Below, piece after piece: positions 47,427-58,304 of a stretch of 64,000 bases of DNA. Below the pieces are notes generated by a model, which saw only the letters and a list, made by a program, of their open reading frames with translations, was not told the origin of the DNA and searched no databases. Source of the DNA: Cyathus striatus (lineage: Eukaryota > Basidiomycota > Agaricomycetes > Agaricales > Nidulariaceae); contig JAOVFP010000002.1 of assembly GCA_025738555.1 (NCBI GenBank), positions 558,001 through 622,000 of the forward strand, read 5' to 3'. The translations under genes were made by a program, and so were the position numbers. Position 1 is the stretch's first letter, and each line of letters starts with the position of its first letter.

Positions 47427-49400
47427 ATGACAACGCACCTAAGGACTACATCGCCCACCCCCTCCGCACGGAGCGGCACTCCAACGCTTACCTCACGCAT
47501 CTCAGCGCTCGGGGCTAAGTTGACTCGGACACTCAGTGGAGGCGACCGTGATTATGTGCGCGAAGAGGAGGTTCATGTACCGGTGTTTATGGGCAGTGAG
47601 TTGTTCTCCTTTTCTCCTCTCTTATAATTCGGTTCGGTTTTGCGTCGTCTGTTGCGGGGACGAAACGAGGAGACAGCATAGGAACAGGGAAAGAAGGGAG
47701 GGAGGAAAGAAGGAAAGATAAGCCCATTGCGAGTGCGGGGTACTTATCTGCTCAGTTGGAGAGATAAGGGCCTATCTGACATCGACCCCGCAAGGGCGTC
47801 TGCTTTTTCCCTCCTTATCTCTGGCCAGTCAGCGTGCTCCCTGCTGCCCCCTTGTCTTCCCTGATATCATCTTATCTCTTCCTCGCCTCCGCTCCGTTCT
47901 GTGTTGGTACTGCTCCGCTCCCCCTCCTCCCCTCCCTTGGGTACCTCTCCCTGCTGAGCCCCAGCTATGCCCCCCCAACCTGGCAAACCCTACGCCCTGC
48001 CTAGAATCCGGTCCACCGCGTGCCGAGTCCCGAGCCCCGCGCGTGATTATGGATATCAATTATGGCATCATCCAGGCTTTTTTGTGCCTTGGCGTTTAAA
48101 TTATGACATCTTTTCTTGTTCTTGTTCTCGTCTCCCACTGCCACTGCCACCCACACAGCACAGCACGGAGCTTCAGATTAATTCTAATCTTGGTGCCTTA
48201 TTGACGGAAAGGGATTATTTAAACCCTTTCTGTGATACTTCGTCTTTGCTTCCTTCTTTCCCTTACATTCTATTTTTGAACGAAGAACTTATTGTATACG
48301 ATGTCAGAACGATCTCAATCTCGCGGTAGAGAATTTGTCAGTCTCCCTCCCTCTTCCTCCCCTCTACATAACATACTAACGAAACGCAGACATCATCCGG
48401 ACGAGGAGGGTTCGGCAACATCAGACAAGCCTCTCTCTCTCGTGACGCTCGCCCCGATGGCCCCGATGACTTTTCAAACTCAAGAGGCCGCGAGCCTGTC
48501 GTTGCTTCTTCTGAAGGCAAGGTGTGTTCCCTCTTCATCTTCCCCTCCATGCAATGCAATCTAACCCCCTACCCCTCTAGATATTTTCAACAGGTCGCGG
48601 AGGCGCAGGCAACATCCGCTCTCCGTCCCGTGACAGCGGGACCAACCTAAGCTCTCCAAGCAGTCGCGGGCGCAGTGCGAACCCACAACAGTCTATCCGC
48701 GAAGAAGAACGCATGCGCGAGCTGGAGAGAGAGGTATTGAGTAAGGCTATTGAGAGAGACGGTGTTGCTCCTGTTCGTCTTTCTTTTCTTCTTTCTTTCG
48801 ATGTTGTTGTTTATGAACTCTCCCCTCCTCTCCCCTTAGCATTCGACGGGTAGAGGAGGACTAGGAAACATAACACGCTCTCTCTCACGAGACCGTCTTC
48901 CCCTCCCTCGCCTTCGAGGCAAGCGAGAGGCTCGCTCCGTTCCTCAAGTCGTGATGTACACGAGCAAGGGAGGAGTAGGAGTCGGAGTCGACTTGGCGCT
49001 GGAGGGGTGGTGTATCATTCAACTGGACGGGGTGGAGCGGGGAATATGGTGTTTGGAGAGAGTAATGGAGATGCGGAAGAGTTGGATGAGGCTGAGAGGA
49101 GGAGGGTTGGGGGTGGTGGGGAGGGGATGTGAGTTACTTTTCTTTTTGGTTTAGTTTCGACGAGGACCCTGCCATATCTTCTGTCCCCTTCTCCCCCCTC
49201 TTCCTCTTCTCCCCCCTCTCTCCTCCCCCCCTACCTTTACTGACTAAAATTACAGACACTCAACAGGCCGCGGCGGATCCGCCAACCTCACATCCGTGCA
49301 CAGCCCAGGCGTGGAGCATGTCCTTTATACCCCAGGCGAGAGGGAGAGCACAGGCCGTGGTGGGGCTGGGAATATTCGGAGTGCTAGTCGGGGGCGGTAG
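47427..49400 (+). CDS. DUF3602 / Par32-like protein with GRGGxGN repeats (one apparent frameshift)
   Basis: Exons 47427-47595, 48308-48336, 48390-48521, 48581-48733, 48840-49128 and 49256-49400 fit GT-AG splices. The product has six copies of the DUF3602 signature: SSGRGGFGNI, STGRGGAGNI, STGRGGLGNI, STGRGGAGNM, STGRGGSANL and STGRGGAGNI, set in Ser/Arg-rich disorder. In yeast the family member Par32 is phosphorylated when TORC1 is inhibited and blocks ammonium transporters Mep1/Mep3; a similar nitrogen role here is inference. Exon 5 is 289 nt and needs one more base (or two fewer) to keep frame; repeats 3 and 4 lie in different frames, with the shift near the CT run at 48870-48900. That is an assembly error or a real disabling indel. 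An in-frame ATG at 48301 offers a shorter isoform. The Ca-rich leader (C/A-rich, almost no G) and aaaATGAC context support 47427. Confidence 0.75.
47596..48307 (+). other. Unusually long first intron (712 bp)
   Basis: Other introns in the window are about 45-70 bp (up to about 130 within this gene). This one begins GTGAGT, ends GTCAG and contains the GATA cluster and strongly pyrimidine-rich stretches (47860-47950, 48110-48160). The in-frame ATG at 48301 just before its 3' end suggests it may double as a second promoter. Confidence 0.55.
47717..47876. promoter_or_regulatory. Cluster of six GATA-factor sites
   Basis: GATAAG or its complement CTTATC occurs at 47717-47722, 47743-47748, 47763-47768, 47814-47819 and 47871-47876, and CTATCT (AGATAG) at 47772-47777. 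Fungal nitrogen-regulatory GATA factors (AreA/Nit2 and Gln3 type) bind HGATAR, usually as close pairs. About 0.1 such hexamer would be expected by chance in 160 bp. Confidence 0.6.
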
Positions 49401-49690
49401 TGTGGTAGTGTACTAATTGAAGTAAAGGGGAAATGCTCCGTGTGGGATGTACTATGTGTTTATTTTATTTCTACTTTTTACTCTCTACTGTGTTTCTTGA
49501 TCGTGTTCAGTTTACTTATTCGTGTTTGTATTTCTTCAAGCAGTGTTTACCTAATGACTGATACTTTGCTTGTTTATTTACTTCACGTACTATATTTCCT
49601 TAGTTTGTGCGTTGGCGGTGAAGGTTTCTTGGGATTTGTACACTCTCTGTACTGTTATCTTATCTTGTTTTGTTGATGTGATGGAGTGTA
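49401..49690. other. 3' flank of the DUF3602 gene
   Basis: T-rich sequence with no gene beyond short frames; it likely holds the 3' untranslated region and ends at the next mobile element. Confidence 0.4.
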
Positions 49691-51587
49691 TGGAAAGCCT
49701 AACAACCACGCTCAAAAGCATCAAATAAAATTGGGTTCCGACGTTCGGCATCACGGCCTTTCGGTTAGATATCCCAGTTTTCGGTTTAGGACTTTCAGTT
49801 TCGCTTAGTATACTCAGGGTCGACTAAATGAAAACCAGAGCTTTTAAATCGTAATTGCGAAATAACAATTTAATAGTTGAAGTTCTAAGTTAATTATATG
49901 AACTACAAAGTCATAACATACCTGTCTAATCACTAGATTTTTGGAAGTAATTTTGAAGCGTTGTACTGAGCGATTACTATTAGCGAGATCAGTTAAGAAT
50001 TAATGCAGCGTATGTGGTAGTATCACTTACTATGCTCCTCCGCTTTCCGCACGCTTTCCATCCAGGAGAAATTGAATTCATGGTAAAGGTAGATGTGCGA
50101 TGAACGTACTTAGCTGGTACGGATCCATATTGTACATGCTGAATAAACGAAGGAAACTCTGTAATATAATAGAGAGGCTCTTCTTCAAGAAGAGGAACTG
50201 CTGAGCCTTTATTTTTAAATTTGGTGAATTCTCTGTCGCACTTATCTATCAGCTCTCCAAGAAAATATGCTTTATAGAGCTGTACTCCACCACCATGAGT
50301 TACGGGCCGATAACCGTCCCATCGAAGCTTTTGAGAGTTCTTCATACGGAACAGCTACACTATGGTTTTGACGTATTACGGTCATATATGATCATATGGT
50401 TGAACTATGTTACTTTGCGGCTAATACTGTATTCAAATAAGCATTTTTATGTTTAAATCGATACAAATCTGAGCAATTAGTTGTTTAGTACTCAAATACA
50501 ACACACTGGAAAAAAATCCACATTGTACTCAGGGACATTCACACACAATTGATTCAGAACTTGTATTATTTTCGTACCAACCATTTCGATGGTCAGGCTT
50601 CCATTGTAACCTTAGCACCTATATATCTGGTACTGAGAACGTTACAACTACTGCCTTCCTTATGTTTTTTGCAGGATTATACATATATAATCTGTCAGGA
50701 AAGAAACATGAGAAAATAGAAGGATACTAGGCGAGAAAACGAGCCTATATTTTATCCTTCAGAACTTAGCAAAGCCCAACTCAAAATATATTGCGCACGT
50801 ACTTTGTGAAAGCGATTGCTGCAACAAACGATGTGGTACGAGACTCGTGCATGACTTTAACCTGTTTAGGAACCAAGCTCAACCTTAGCTTGAAGTTTAA
50901 TCGCGAAGTTACAATCGGCCTCGATCTAAAAACTTCTCTCTCACTAAAATCTTCAATATAAAATTTAATGATGTCTCAGTCTGTTTTCAGAACAACTTTA
51001 GAGTATTTTCTACTGCTAAAAATATAGTACTATCTTATATGTACTCATTCCTCAATTTGTTATGAAAGCAATTTTATAATTAAAACTTGCATTTTACAGA
51101 CTGGGTTCCATGTTTTAAGCGTGTTCAAATCTATCCTCGACACTTTTTACTGCGTTAGTTTTGTAGGTACATCAAATGGACTTCAATATTACTTTTTAAA
51201 TAAGCAGGTGCTTGTATAGTACAGATAGTACCAATTTATGAACAAAACATTTAAAAATATATACCATATACTATATAAATCTGTCTCGTAACGATAAAAC
51301 GGAAATTGTGTTTTCGTTGCTAGCGTTTGATAGCCCAATATTGTGAAATACTTCTAAATTGCATCAATTTCAGAACTACAAATCATTTATTAGACAGTTA
51401 CAAATTGGTATTCAAAGTTGTAATATGCTGCTCGAAAAATCAGGGTCTCGCTTAGTTGACCCTGAGTGTATTAAGCGAAACTGAAAGCCTGAATCCGAAA
51501 CTGAAATATCTAACCGAGAAGCCGTGATGCCGGAAATCGGAGCTCAATTCCATTTGATGCTTTTGAGCGTGGTTGTTAGGCTTTCCA
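49691..51587. mobile_element. 1897-bp TA-flanked element with about 140-bp TIRs
   Basis: The left end (49691 onward, tggaaagcctaacaaccacg) is inverted at 51587, and the match runs inward about 140 bp to 49830 / 51445 with some differences. TA lies on both sides (49689-49690, 51588-51589). A second copy of the family sits at 60523-62392 and a stray end at 51785-51811. No transposase frame is evident; the longest internal frame is the minus-strand ORF 50345-49989. A TA target suggests a Tc1/mariner-related origin, but end length and sequence are not typical, so the superfamily is open. Confidence 0.75.
49989..50345 (-). CDS. Unknown ORF inside the TA-flanked element (118 codons)
   Basis: Starts MKNSQKLRWDGYRPV and contains EEEPLYYITEFPSFIQHVQY. 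It does not resemble a DDE transposase. A good donor (GTAAGTGAT) near 50020 suggests the coding part may end there and splice onward. It could be a captured host exon or an element-encoded protein of unknown role. The homologous element at 60523-62392 does not obviously keep it. Confidence 0.4.
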   Translation of the reverse strand: MKNSQKLRWDGYRPVTHGGGVQLYKAYFLGELIDKCDREFTKFKNKGSAVPLLEEEPLYYITEFPSFIQHVQYGSVPAKYVHRTSTFTMNSISPGWKACGKRRSIVSDTTTYAALILN

Positions 51588-51784
51588 TAGGAGTGTGGTA
51601 TCGTTGCTCTTGTTGAGGACAGGATGTTTTCTTATCTGATACCATTCGAATTTGAAATTCGTAAGAGCTACTTACTGATGCGTCTTATCGTTGCTCACAA
51701 GATGCTTATTTATTTGATATCCTTTCGAATTTGAAACTAGGTATGGCCCAAGAGTATCTGCAGTTCGAACAGAACGAGATTGAT

Positions 51785-51811
51785 ATGGAAAGCCGGACAA
51801 CCACGCTCATC
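51785..51811 (+). repeat. Orphan end of the TA-flanked element family
   Basis: tatggaaagcc-gacaaccacgctca (one interior base left out here) differs from the element ends by only a couple of bases. No partner end is found nearby, so this is a fragment. Confidence 0.6.
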
Positions 51812-52957
51812 CACGTAGTGCTGCCGCCACATTGCAGTGACTGTGACTGCACTGCAAGATTTTGAACTCCGCTGCACTGCACAGTGTGTTCGGGTGCCTG
51901 TAAACTTGCTGTGCAGTACGACCTTCAAACTTGAAACAATGCTCGATGGCCATGGTCTTCCATATCTGGGCAACACTGATTCTAAGTAATACAATAAGTA
52001 CTCCTGTCTAGTCTAACTTTCTATCAAATATTTATGTGTTCACATCCTTGTACAGGCTTCTCAATGCGCCTCAATGCTATTGACTTGTTGACTATGTAAC
52101 GGTATGTCAGTACTAGAAGTTTCAACTCTATTTATCTGCCAGCAGTGAAGTTACTTGTTCTAGCGTCTTACATTTAATACTGGTGGACTTCAAATCTCTA
52201 TATTCTCCCCCCTTCCTCCGCTACACAATCCAATGGGCCAAACTCCATACAGGCATCTTGTCTATGCCATGCACGATATCATACCTTTTTTGTTATTATT
52301 TGCATCACCATTGAATATAAAGGGACAATGTTATGGTAATAATCAGTGGCCGCAACGAAAATGCTTATGTCCCGCCCCACTCTCCCCGTGCAAAAGGCTC
52401 CTCAATACACCACTCCTGAGCACTGCCCGACGCCTCATTTCTGCTCAGGAACGTACAAACTCTTCAAGTCCAATCAAATTGCTACAAATGTTTTAGACTT
52501 GCAACCAAGCCTACGATTCCATCGCAAAATGGCGCTGTGAATGGTGAAACACTCTCGGAAAATTTCGTTCTGTTCTATGTTGCATATACCACACATCTAC
52601 CCTTAGCTTTTCCTCTGTTTCTTATTCATTTTACACTCTGGATCCCGCTTAATTTTTGTCTTTTTAAAGCTAGACAATTTTTTACATTCCTATATAACCT
52701 TTGCGTCCACTTCGTTTGAAATTCAGTGAATTTTTTCCCCACTCCAACTCTACATAAGCTGCCTCTCGTGTTTCTACTTGATCTTCAGGTCTTATTTCCT
52801 TTCATTGTTATTGAGCACATCATACTGCAACTTTTATCTATTAATCTATTGCTTCCCAATTTGTAACAGTGCTCAAGGTTTGTTGTTATACTTATATTCC
52901 TCATGTCAAGTTCCTGGCTAACTTACATCTTTGCATAGTATTGATTGTCGATCTTCT
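51812..52957. other. Intergenic, no supported gene
   Basis: Short plus-strand frames at 52233-52719 have no motif. Nothing else is recognised. Confidence 0.4.
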
Positions 52958-53027
52958 ATGGCATCTATTTTTTGCAATACTTGCCGAAAGCCTGTTACAG
53001 CTTGCAGCTGCAGTCGAGAATCTCACT

Positions 53028-54370
53028 TAGGGCTGTACACCGTACCCGTATAGTACGGGTGTACGGTAGCCGTATATACGGTCCCGTAGCCGTCCCGTAG
53101 CCGTCCCGTAACCGTCCCGTAAGAGTTTCAAAGTAAAATGAATACGGTATCATTACGGTACGGTTTACACCCGTATAGTACCCGTACCATTACGGACGTA
53201 TTACGGTCTGGTACGGCGTACGGTATGTTAAGATTCTTATCTGAGATTAAGTGTGTCAGCACATGGATTATTGAGATAAGATATCATTCTATACCCGCTT
53301 TGTCATCGAAGAGCGTGCTCAAACCTCGGTTACGTGGACTTTGGTAGCGATGAACGTGGTTTATCTTCACGTTTTCATCAACTTAGAGTCTGAGATTTGT
53401 CTCCGATTTTACTCTGGGTGGATTCGGTATACTCTTGCTGTATAATACAATCAAGAAGTCTTGAAATTGGATTATACTAAGTATTCGACAGTAATCCTAA
53501 AGTATTGTATTTGGTTGGAGGTCACGGGTGCTCAAGCAATTGCTCACAGCGACTCCTGTATCATCATCTACGTTTTCTAGGCAACTGAAGAATATTATCC
53601 CGCACATTTATATTATATGGTACGTTCCGTTATCTCTCGGCTCGCAAAACAACTTCTACGTACACATTTTGAACAGTTTTATGCCGGAAAGTATCAAGCC
53701 ACTTCTGCACAGCGCAATGCCTCATTATCTGAACAAGCAAGTACAAGTTCTGCCAACACGAGATTTGATTTCACCGCTCGCTATTCTAGAAAAGAGCATC
53801 TCGTTGACGAACTAGACGCCTATTTCAAGTTGCCACCCGAGAACTTTAATTTGTGTAGCCGCTTGGTCATCGAGTTCAATTTCCGAATCATTATTACCTT
53901 ACAATGGATATCTTATCCACTCCTGGTATGTACAATTCTTACTGTTCATTAGTGCTCATACTGACACCGATATTGCATGTATTATTATATAGAATCTTCA
54001 GTTGGTGTCGAGAGAGTGTTTTCCGGGGGCCGAGATACTGTTGCATTGCGTTGCGCAAGCCTTTCAGCGGAGACTATATGTATCTTGATGTTAGAAAAGT
54101 ACCACCTTCACACCCTCTATGTCAGTGCAGGAAAGCGTTAATATTTTTAATCGGAACTAAAGGCTTAAATTCACCTCTTCTACTTGTATATACACATATT
54201 CACAGTGCCGTATAGACTGTATATACCGTATATGACCGTTTACGGTACGGTACCGTTTTTTCGAGGTGTAAAATTTGTTCAGATACGGTACGGTTACGGA
54301 CATACCGTAACCGTATTGTGACCGTAATGTGTACGCCCGTGTACCGTATAAGGTACGGTGTACAGCCCTG
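53028..54370 (+). mobile_element. Internally deleted hAT transposon (1343 bp)
   Basis: Ends tagggctgtacaccgtacc and, inverted, cagggctgtacaccgtacc, with an 8-bp duplication atctcact on both sides (53020-53027, 54371-54378). Both the C/TAGGG ends and 8-bp duplications define hAT. Dense gtacgg/ccgtac motifs fill the subterminal regions (53035-53225, 54205-54365), typical binding sites for hAT transposase. Most of the transposase is gone. Confidence 0.9.
53590..54142 (+). pseudogene. hAT transposase C-terminal remnant (hATC dimerisation domain)
   Basis: A frame near 53617-53860 (DELDAYFKLPPENFNLC) leads to one near 53998-54142 reading VERVFSGGRDTVALRC then ASLSAETICILMLEKY. This is the conserved hAT family dimerisation segment. 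The two parts are in different phases, and the region between them, normally holding the WW/PxL part of the domain, is altered. The catalytic DDE part is missing. Confidence 0.85.
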
Positions 54371-54550
54371 ATCTCACTTGAGGCAATTTTGGCATAATGG
54401 GTCGCAGTTTATGACTCCTCGTCGTGAACCTCAGCATGCGCAACCTTATTCTCAACGTACACCATTGCATTTTCACCCGCCTTCCATTCCATATCATGCC
54501 GGCTCATTCACACAATCAATGTATAATCCAAGGATTTACCCTGGCTACTA

Positions 54551-54824
54551 CTGTACCAATACGACCATGTGTTCAGTGACGCGTCACACGGGGCCATGAA
54601 CAGGAACAGATGTCCTGTTTGTCACGCGTCACGGAGCTGTTTGAACAGAGGTACAACAAAAAATTGAGGTTAAGGTTGAATTTCGGGCGGCTCGCTTCGC
54701 TCGCACAAATTTCCATGAACAATTCCAATTTTCGTCACACCTCACATGGCCCTCTGAACAGAAGGTCCAAGCGTTCATGGCCGTCACGCTGAAAAGTGGC
54801 GAACACATGGTCGTATTGGTACAG
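54551..54824. mobile_element. 274-bp MITE with perfect 24-bp TIRs and TA duplication
   Basis: The first 24 bases (ctgtaccaatacgaccatgt...) are the exact reverse complement of the last 24, and TA flanks both ends (54549-54550, 54825-54826). Inner cacgcgtcac/gtgacgcgtc motifs also pair. Tc1/mariner-type MITE. Perfect ends suggest recent activity. Confidence 0.85.
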
Positions 54825-54860
54825 TACCTACATCAGCAAATTCCCCGTTCACTAAATTAG

Positions 54861-55396
54861 TCTAATTAGTGTAATAAGGAGTACTCCTTACCCAAATACG
54901 TCTAATCTTCGCTTATCTGGGGCTTATATTAACAAGGAATTGTTAATAAGTAAAGATAAGCTACCGCCAACAACTAATTTGCAACTAATTGTAACCTATT
55001 ATACCTAATTGCTATTTATTTCAGTACATGTAATATACTTATTTGATACTTATATCTATCTATTTTGAGCTATTGAACTTGTAGTTGTAATCATTGTACT
55101 AGCATTTATACTTTACCTAACTTGTACCAAACTTGCATCATTATAATATCCCTACTTGAATCTTGTATGCAGCACACATATCATAACACCCATAACATTC
55201 TAACTACCTAACAAATAAAAAGCACTCTTAAAGTTATGATAAGTATTTATTATCATATGAGTTTGCGATGTGCAACCAAAATGTGAATTGGATGTGAAGC
55301 CCCAAGTTGGATTAGGTCCATTGTAACTTGATATGGCAGCTGCCATTGAGCTTGAGCCGAACAGTTGATAGCCAATCAATTCAACTGTTTGTTTCA
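54861..55396. other. AT-rich spacer, no gene seen
   Basis: Many short ttaatt/aattagt motifs; no frame or repeat boundary found. It may include the left flank of the decayed hAT downstream. Confidence 0.4.
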
Positions 55397-55404
55397 GTTA
55401 GGAA

Positions 55405-56098
55405 TAGGGGTGGTCACAGATAGCCAGTATCCGAATATCTGCAGATATTATCTGTTTTTGGTACCATCAGATCGGATACAGATATCTTCCCACAGATATT
55501 CAGATAATCTGCAGATATCTGCTCAATGCATACCCCAATTCCCTTGCACACTGACTATTATCTGCTTATACCCCACTTTAAAATCATATATATAAAATAA
55601 TAAATGTATTTTTCTATTTTACATACTTTTTCTAAGAAATAAATGAGTCATTGTATTTCTATGTTTAAATAAGTGTCATTTTCAGAATTTCATGGAATTC
55701 GTGACATGAAAGGGACCAGTCACACATTGTGATCAGGGCTATCACTTTAATAAATGCCGCATACATTTTTATGTAATTCAATTCAATTGCAAATAGGTGA
55801 AGTACAATTCAAGGCTTTTACTGCAACTTTAGCTCTTTTGAATTTTTGTATTGTATTTTTTGTACTTATGGTATGTAAATATGAGCCCTGCTATTTTACG
55901 ACTTCAACAACCTAAAAATCATGGAAATCAGTAAAGAACTACAATAGATAAATTAGAATTAAGTTGTATCTCTATGCTAAGGTAAGTTAGCACAGATGAG
56001 AGCCGAGATCTGCAGATACCATCCAATCTCTATCCAAATTTAATTTTATCCAACAGATATTATCCAGATTCATCTGGATCTATCCATGACCAGCCCTA
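55405..56098. mobile_element. 694-bp hAT-type MITE
   Basis: Left end taggggtggtcacagatag, right end inverted tagggctggtcatggatag, and an 8-bp duplication gttaggaa at 55397-55404 and 56099-56106. Subterminal gcagatat/atatctgc repeats occur on both sides (55435-55525, 56010-56065). No coding sequence. It sits in the 5' part of the older hAT copy whose transposase follows. Confidence 0.85.
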
Positions 56099-56579
56099 GT
56101 TAGGAAGCTGACCAATTGTCATGTGACTGCACCATGTCATGAACACATTGAATTCAACTCTTTCAACTTGTTCAACTATTCCCCCCTTCTCTCTCTCTCA
56201 TCCCTTCCTGTCTGCTATGAACACATATCTTCCTTTACTATCCCATCAGTCCTCCTTCCCAGTGGGCCTCAAGTCCTCTTCTCGCCTTTCTATAGCATTC
56301 TGTTCTGGGTGCTGGCATTGTTGGAACTTGGCTGGAGCTCTACACCAATGGTGAGTTTGTGCTACAAGATTTCAAGAAACCAGTACGTACCTTGACTTGT
56401 GTTTCCTCAAGCCACCAGGTGACCTTGCCAGCAAGTCCCTTCACTCATTGATCCCCTTTACAGTTATCTACCTATAAAGTTTGGCCTTCAAGCACTGCTG
56501 TCCTCTTGCCATTGTCCTCTCTCATCTTTGTTGTCCTCTCTCATCTTTGTTGTCCTCTCTTGTCTTTGTTGTCCTCTCT

Positions 56580-58209
56580 TGTCTTTGGGAGTGTTTGGGC
56601 CAATGTCAATGGAATTGCAGACACTATTCGTACACATCTGTCAAAATATCACAGAGATGAATGGTGTAAGATAGTTTTAGTGGAACAATTGAAGGGATGG
56701 GACAAAATTAGCTGAAAAAGCAATCCAACTGTGAAGGAACTATTTAATACTGATGGCTTTTTGCAGAGACTCACTTGATGGATTGCAGTTGATGACCAGG
56801 TAATGTTTAGATATTCCATGAAGATCTAATATCAAATACTTATGGTTTCTTGCAGTCACTTAATGTTGTAGAATGTGAAGAATTGTGTGATCTTCTCCTT
56901 TACCTCAATTCAGACCTTGAAGACCATGACTTTCCACACCAAACAAAACTTACAGATCTTATCTTTAAGAATTATAAATGCGAATGGAACAAGCTTATAG
57001 ATGATCTTCAGGTTCGTGTTTTGACATCATTATATTTCTTAGTAGCTGAATTTTGAAAAATAAATCTGAGGGCCATATATCTACTACAAGTGATTTATGG
57101 ACAGATCCTAACTTTCAGTCATTCATGGCACTTACAGTACATTACTGTTCACATGATATGAATGGTAATCTTAGGGTATTCAGCTGTCTTGCTGCCTTTC
57201 ATTACATTACAGGTGTACATATTTAGCAGAGAATTATATTAAAGTTCTCAAAGAGCTGGGAATTTTACACAAGGTATATTGTGAAGTCTCTTTGTTCTTG
57301 CCAGTGAATATATTGCTAAAACATGATATAACTAGATTGGAATGATTACACTTGATAACACTTCAAATTGTCAAACAATAATGGAGCATCTCGAGTGACT
57401 TTTACAGGAATACAATATTCCATTCAGTGCAGAAGGAAATCGCATATGGTAACACATACAGCCTTTATTTACTCATGCCATACTAATTCTTTTGTTACCA
57501 AAATAGCTGTTTCCCTCATATTATCAATATATCTGTACAGGTAGCACTTAAGGAGCTTTCGAAATTGACCCCTAGCTTACCAGGGGAAGATGCAGCATTC
57601 CCATTGTGCTTTGAGGTTAATGAATGCAATGCTGATTATGAACTAGCACTTGCTGCAGACCCAGTAGTGAAGTGTCAAAAACTTGTAACAGCATCCTGTG
57701 CTAGTGGATCACGTCATGATGATCTCCAGTCCACAATCAAGGATGGTAATGAATCGAAATCATTCCCCAATGAGCAGCAACTTAGGAGTGTTCAACTCTT
57801 ATGTGATATTGATACTTGCTGGTCTTCAACATATCTGATGATCAGTTGTGTCCTAGAACTTTACCTGGTAAATTAAAAAATTCTTCCTTTCAAAACTTAC
57901 TAACATGTATGCAGACTATCAATGTATTACTGAATAAGGCTAAGTACAAGGAAATTCACAAGCATCTTCTCAATGAAATGGATCTCCAGGTTTTAAGTGA
58001 TATATCTGAATTTCTTGAGATTCCTCATTCTGTACAGATGGTTCTTTGCAGTGAAAAGACACCAACACTTCCTGCAGTCCTTCCAGCATATGAAGAGCTT
58101 CTGGAATTGCTAAGAGAGTTTAAAGGCAACTGTCCTCAACTCAATCACACTATTTCCACCACTGTCACCAGAGTGGTGTTAGCCAAAATTATCATAAAAA
58201 TGTAGTGTT
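56580..58209 (+). pseudogene. Decayed hAT transposase (BED finger type)
   Basis: Successive frames match the hAT order: a BED-like IRTHLSKYHRDEW (near 56630), VECEELCDLLLYLNSDL and HQTKLTDLIF (56865-56975), TSDLWTDPN (near 57080), LDNTSNCQTIMEHL (57352-57392), DPVVKCQKLVTASCASGSRHD (57660-57720), and CDIDTCWSSTYLMI in the RNaseH-like core (57800-57845), then EIHKHLLNEMDLQVLSDISEF. In active relatives the last core motif is D(V/I)xTRWSST; here Arg is Cys. Stops and frame changes separate the pieces. The 5.8-kb element beginning at 58210 cuts it off before the hATC domain. Confidence 0.75.
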
Positions 58210-58304
58210 TTATGATTGCTGCAATCATAAATAATGATCACCTTCATGATTACACATTTTGAGAGCTTATCCACCTATTAATACTAAATGTAATGGTGAT
58301 CATA

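Larger units (their letters stand above)
52958..54860 (+). pseudogene. Small Cys/His-rich ORF split by two transposons
   Basis: Three pieces, 52958-53027, 54379-54550 and 54827-54860, form a single 92-codon frame from ATG to TAG once the hAT (53028-54370, plus one target duplication) and the MITE (54551-54824, plus one TA) are set aside: 70+172+34 = 276 nt. It begins MASIFCNTCRKPVTACSCSR and continues into a Gln/Pro/Tyr-rich stretch. CxxC...CxC...H could bind zinc. I do not recognise the family; it may itself belong to an older element. As it stands it is interrupted. Confidence 0.55.
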
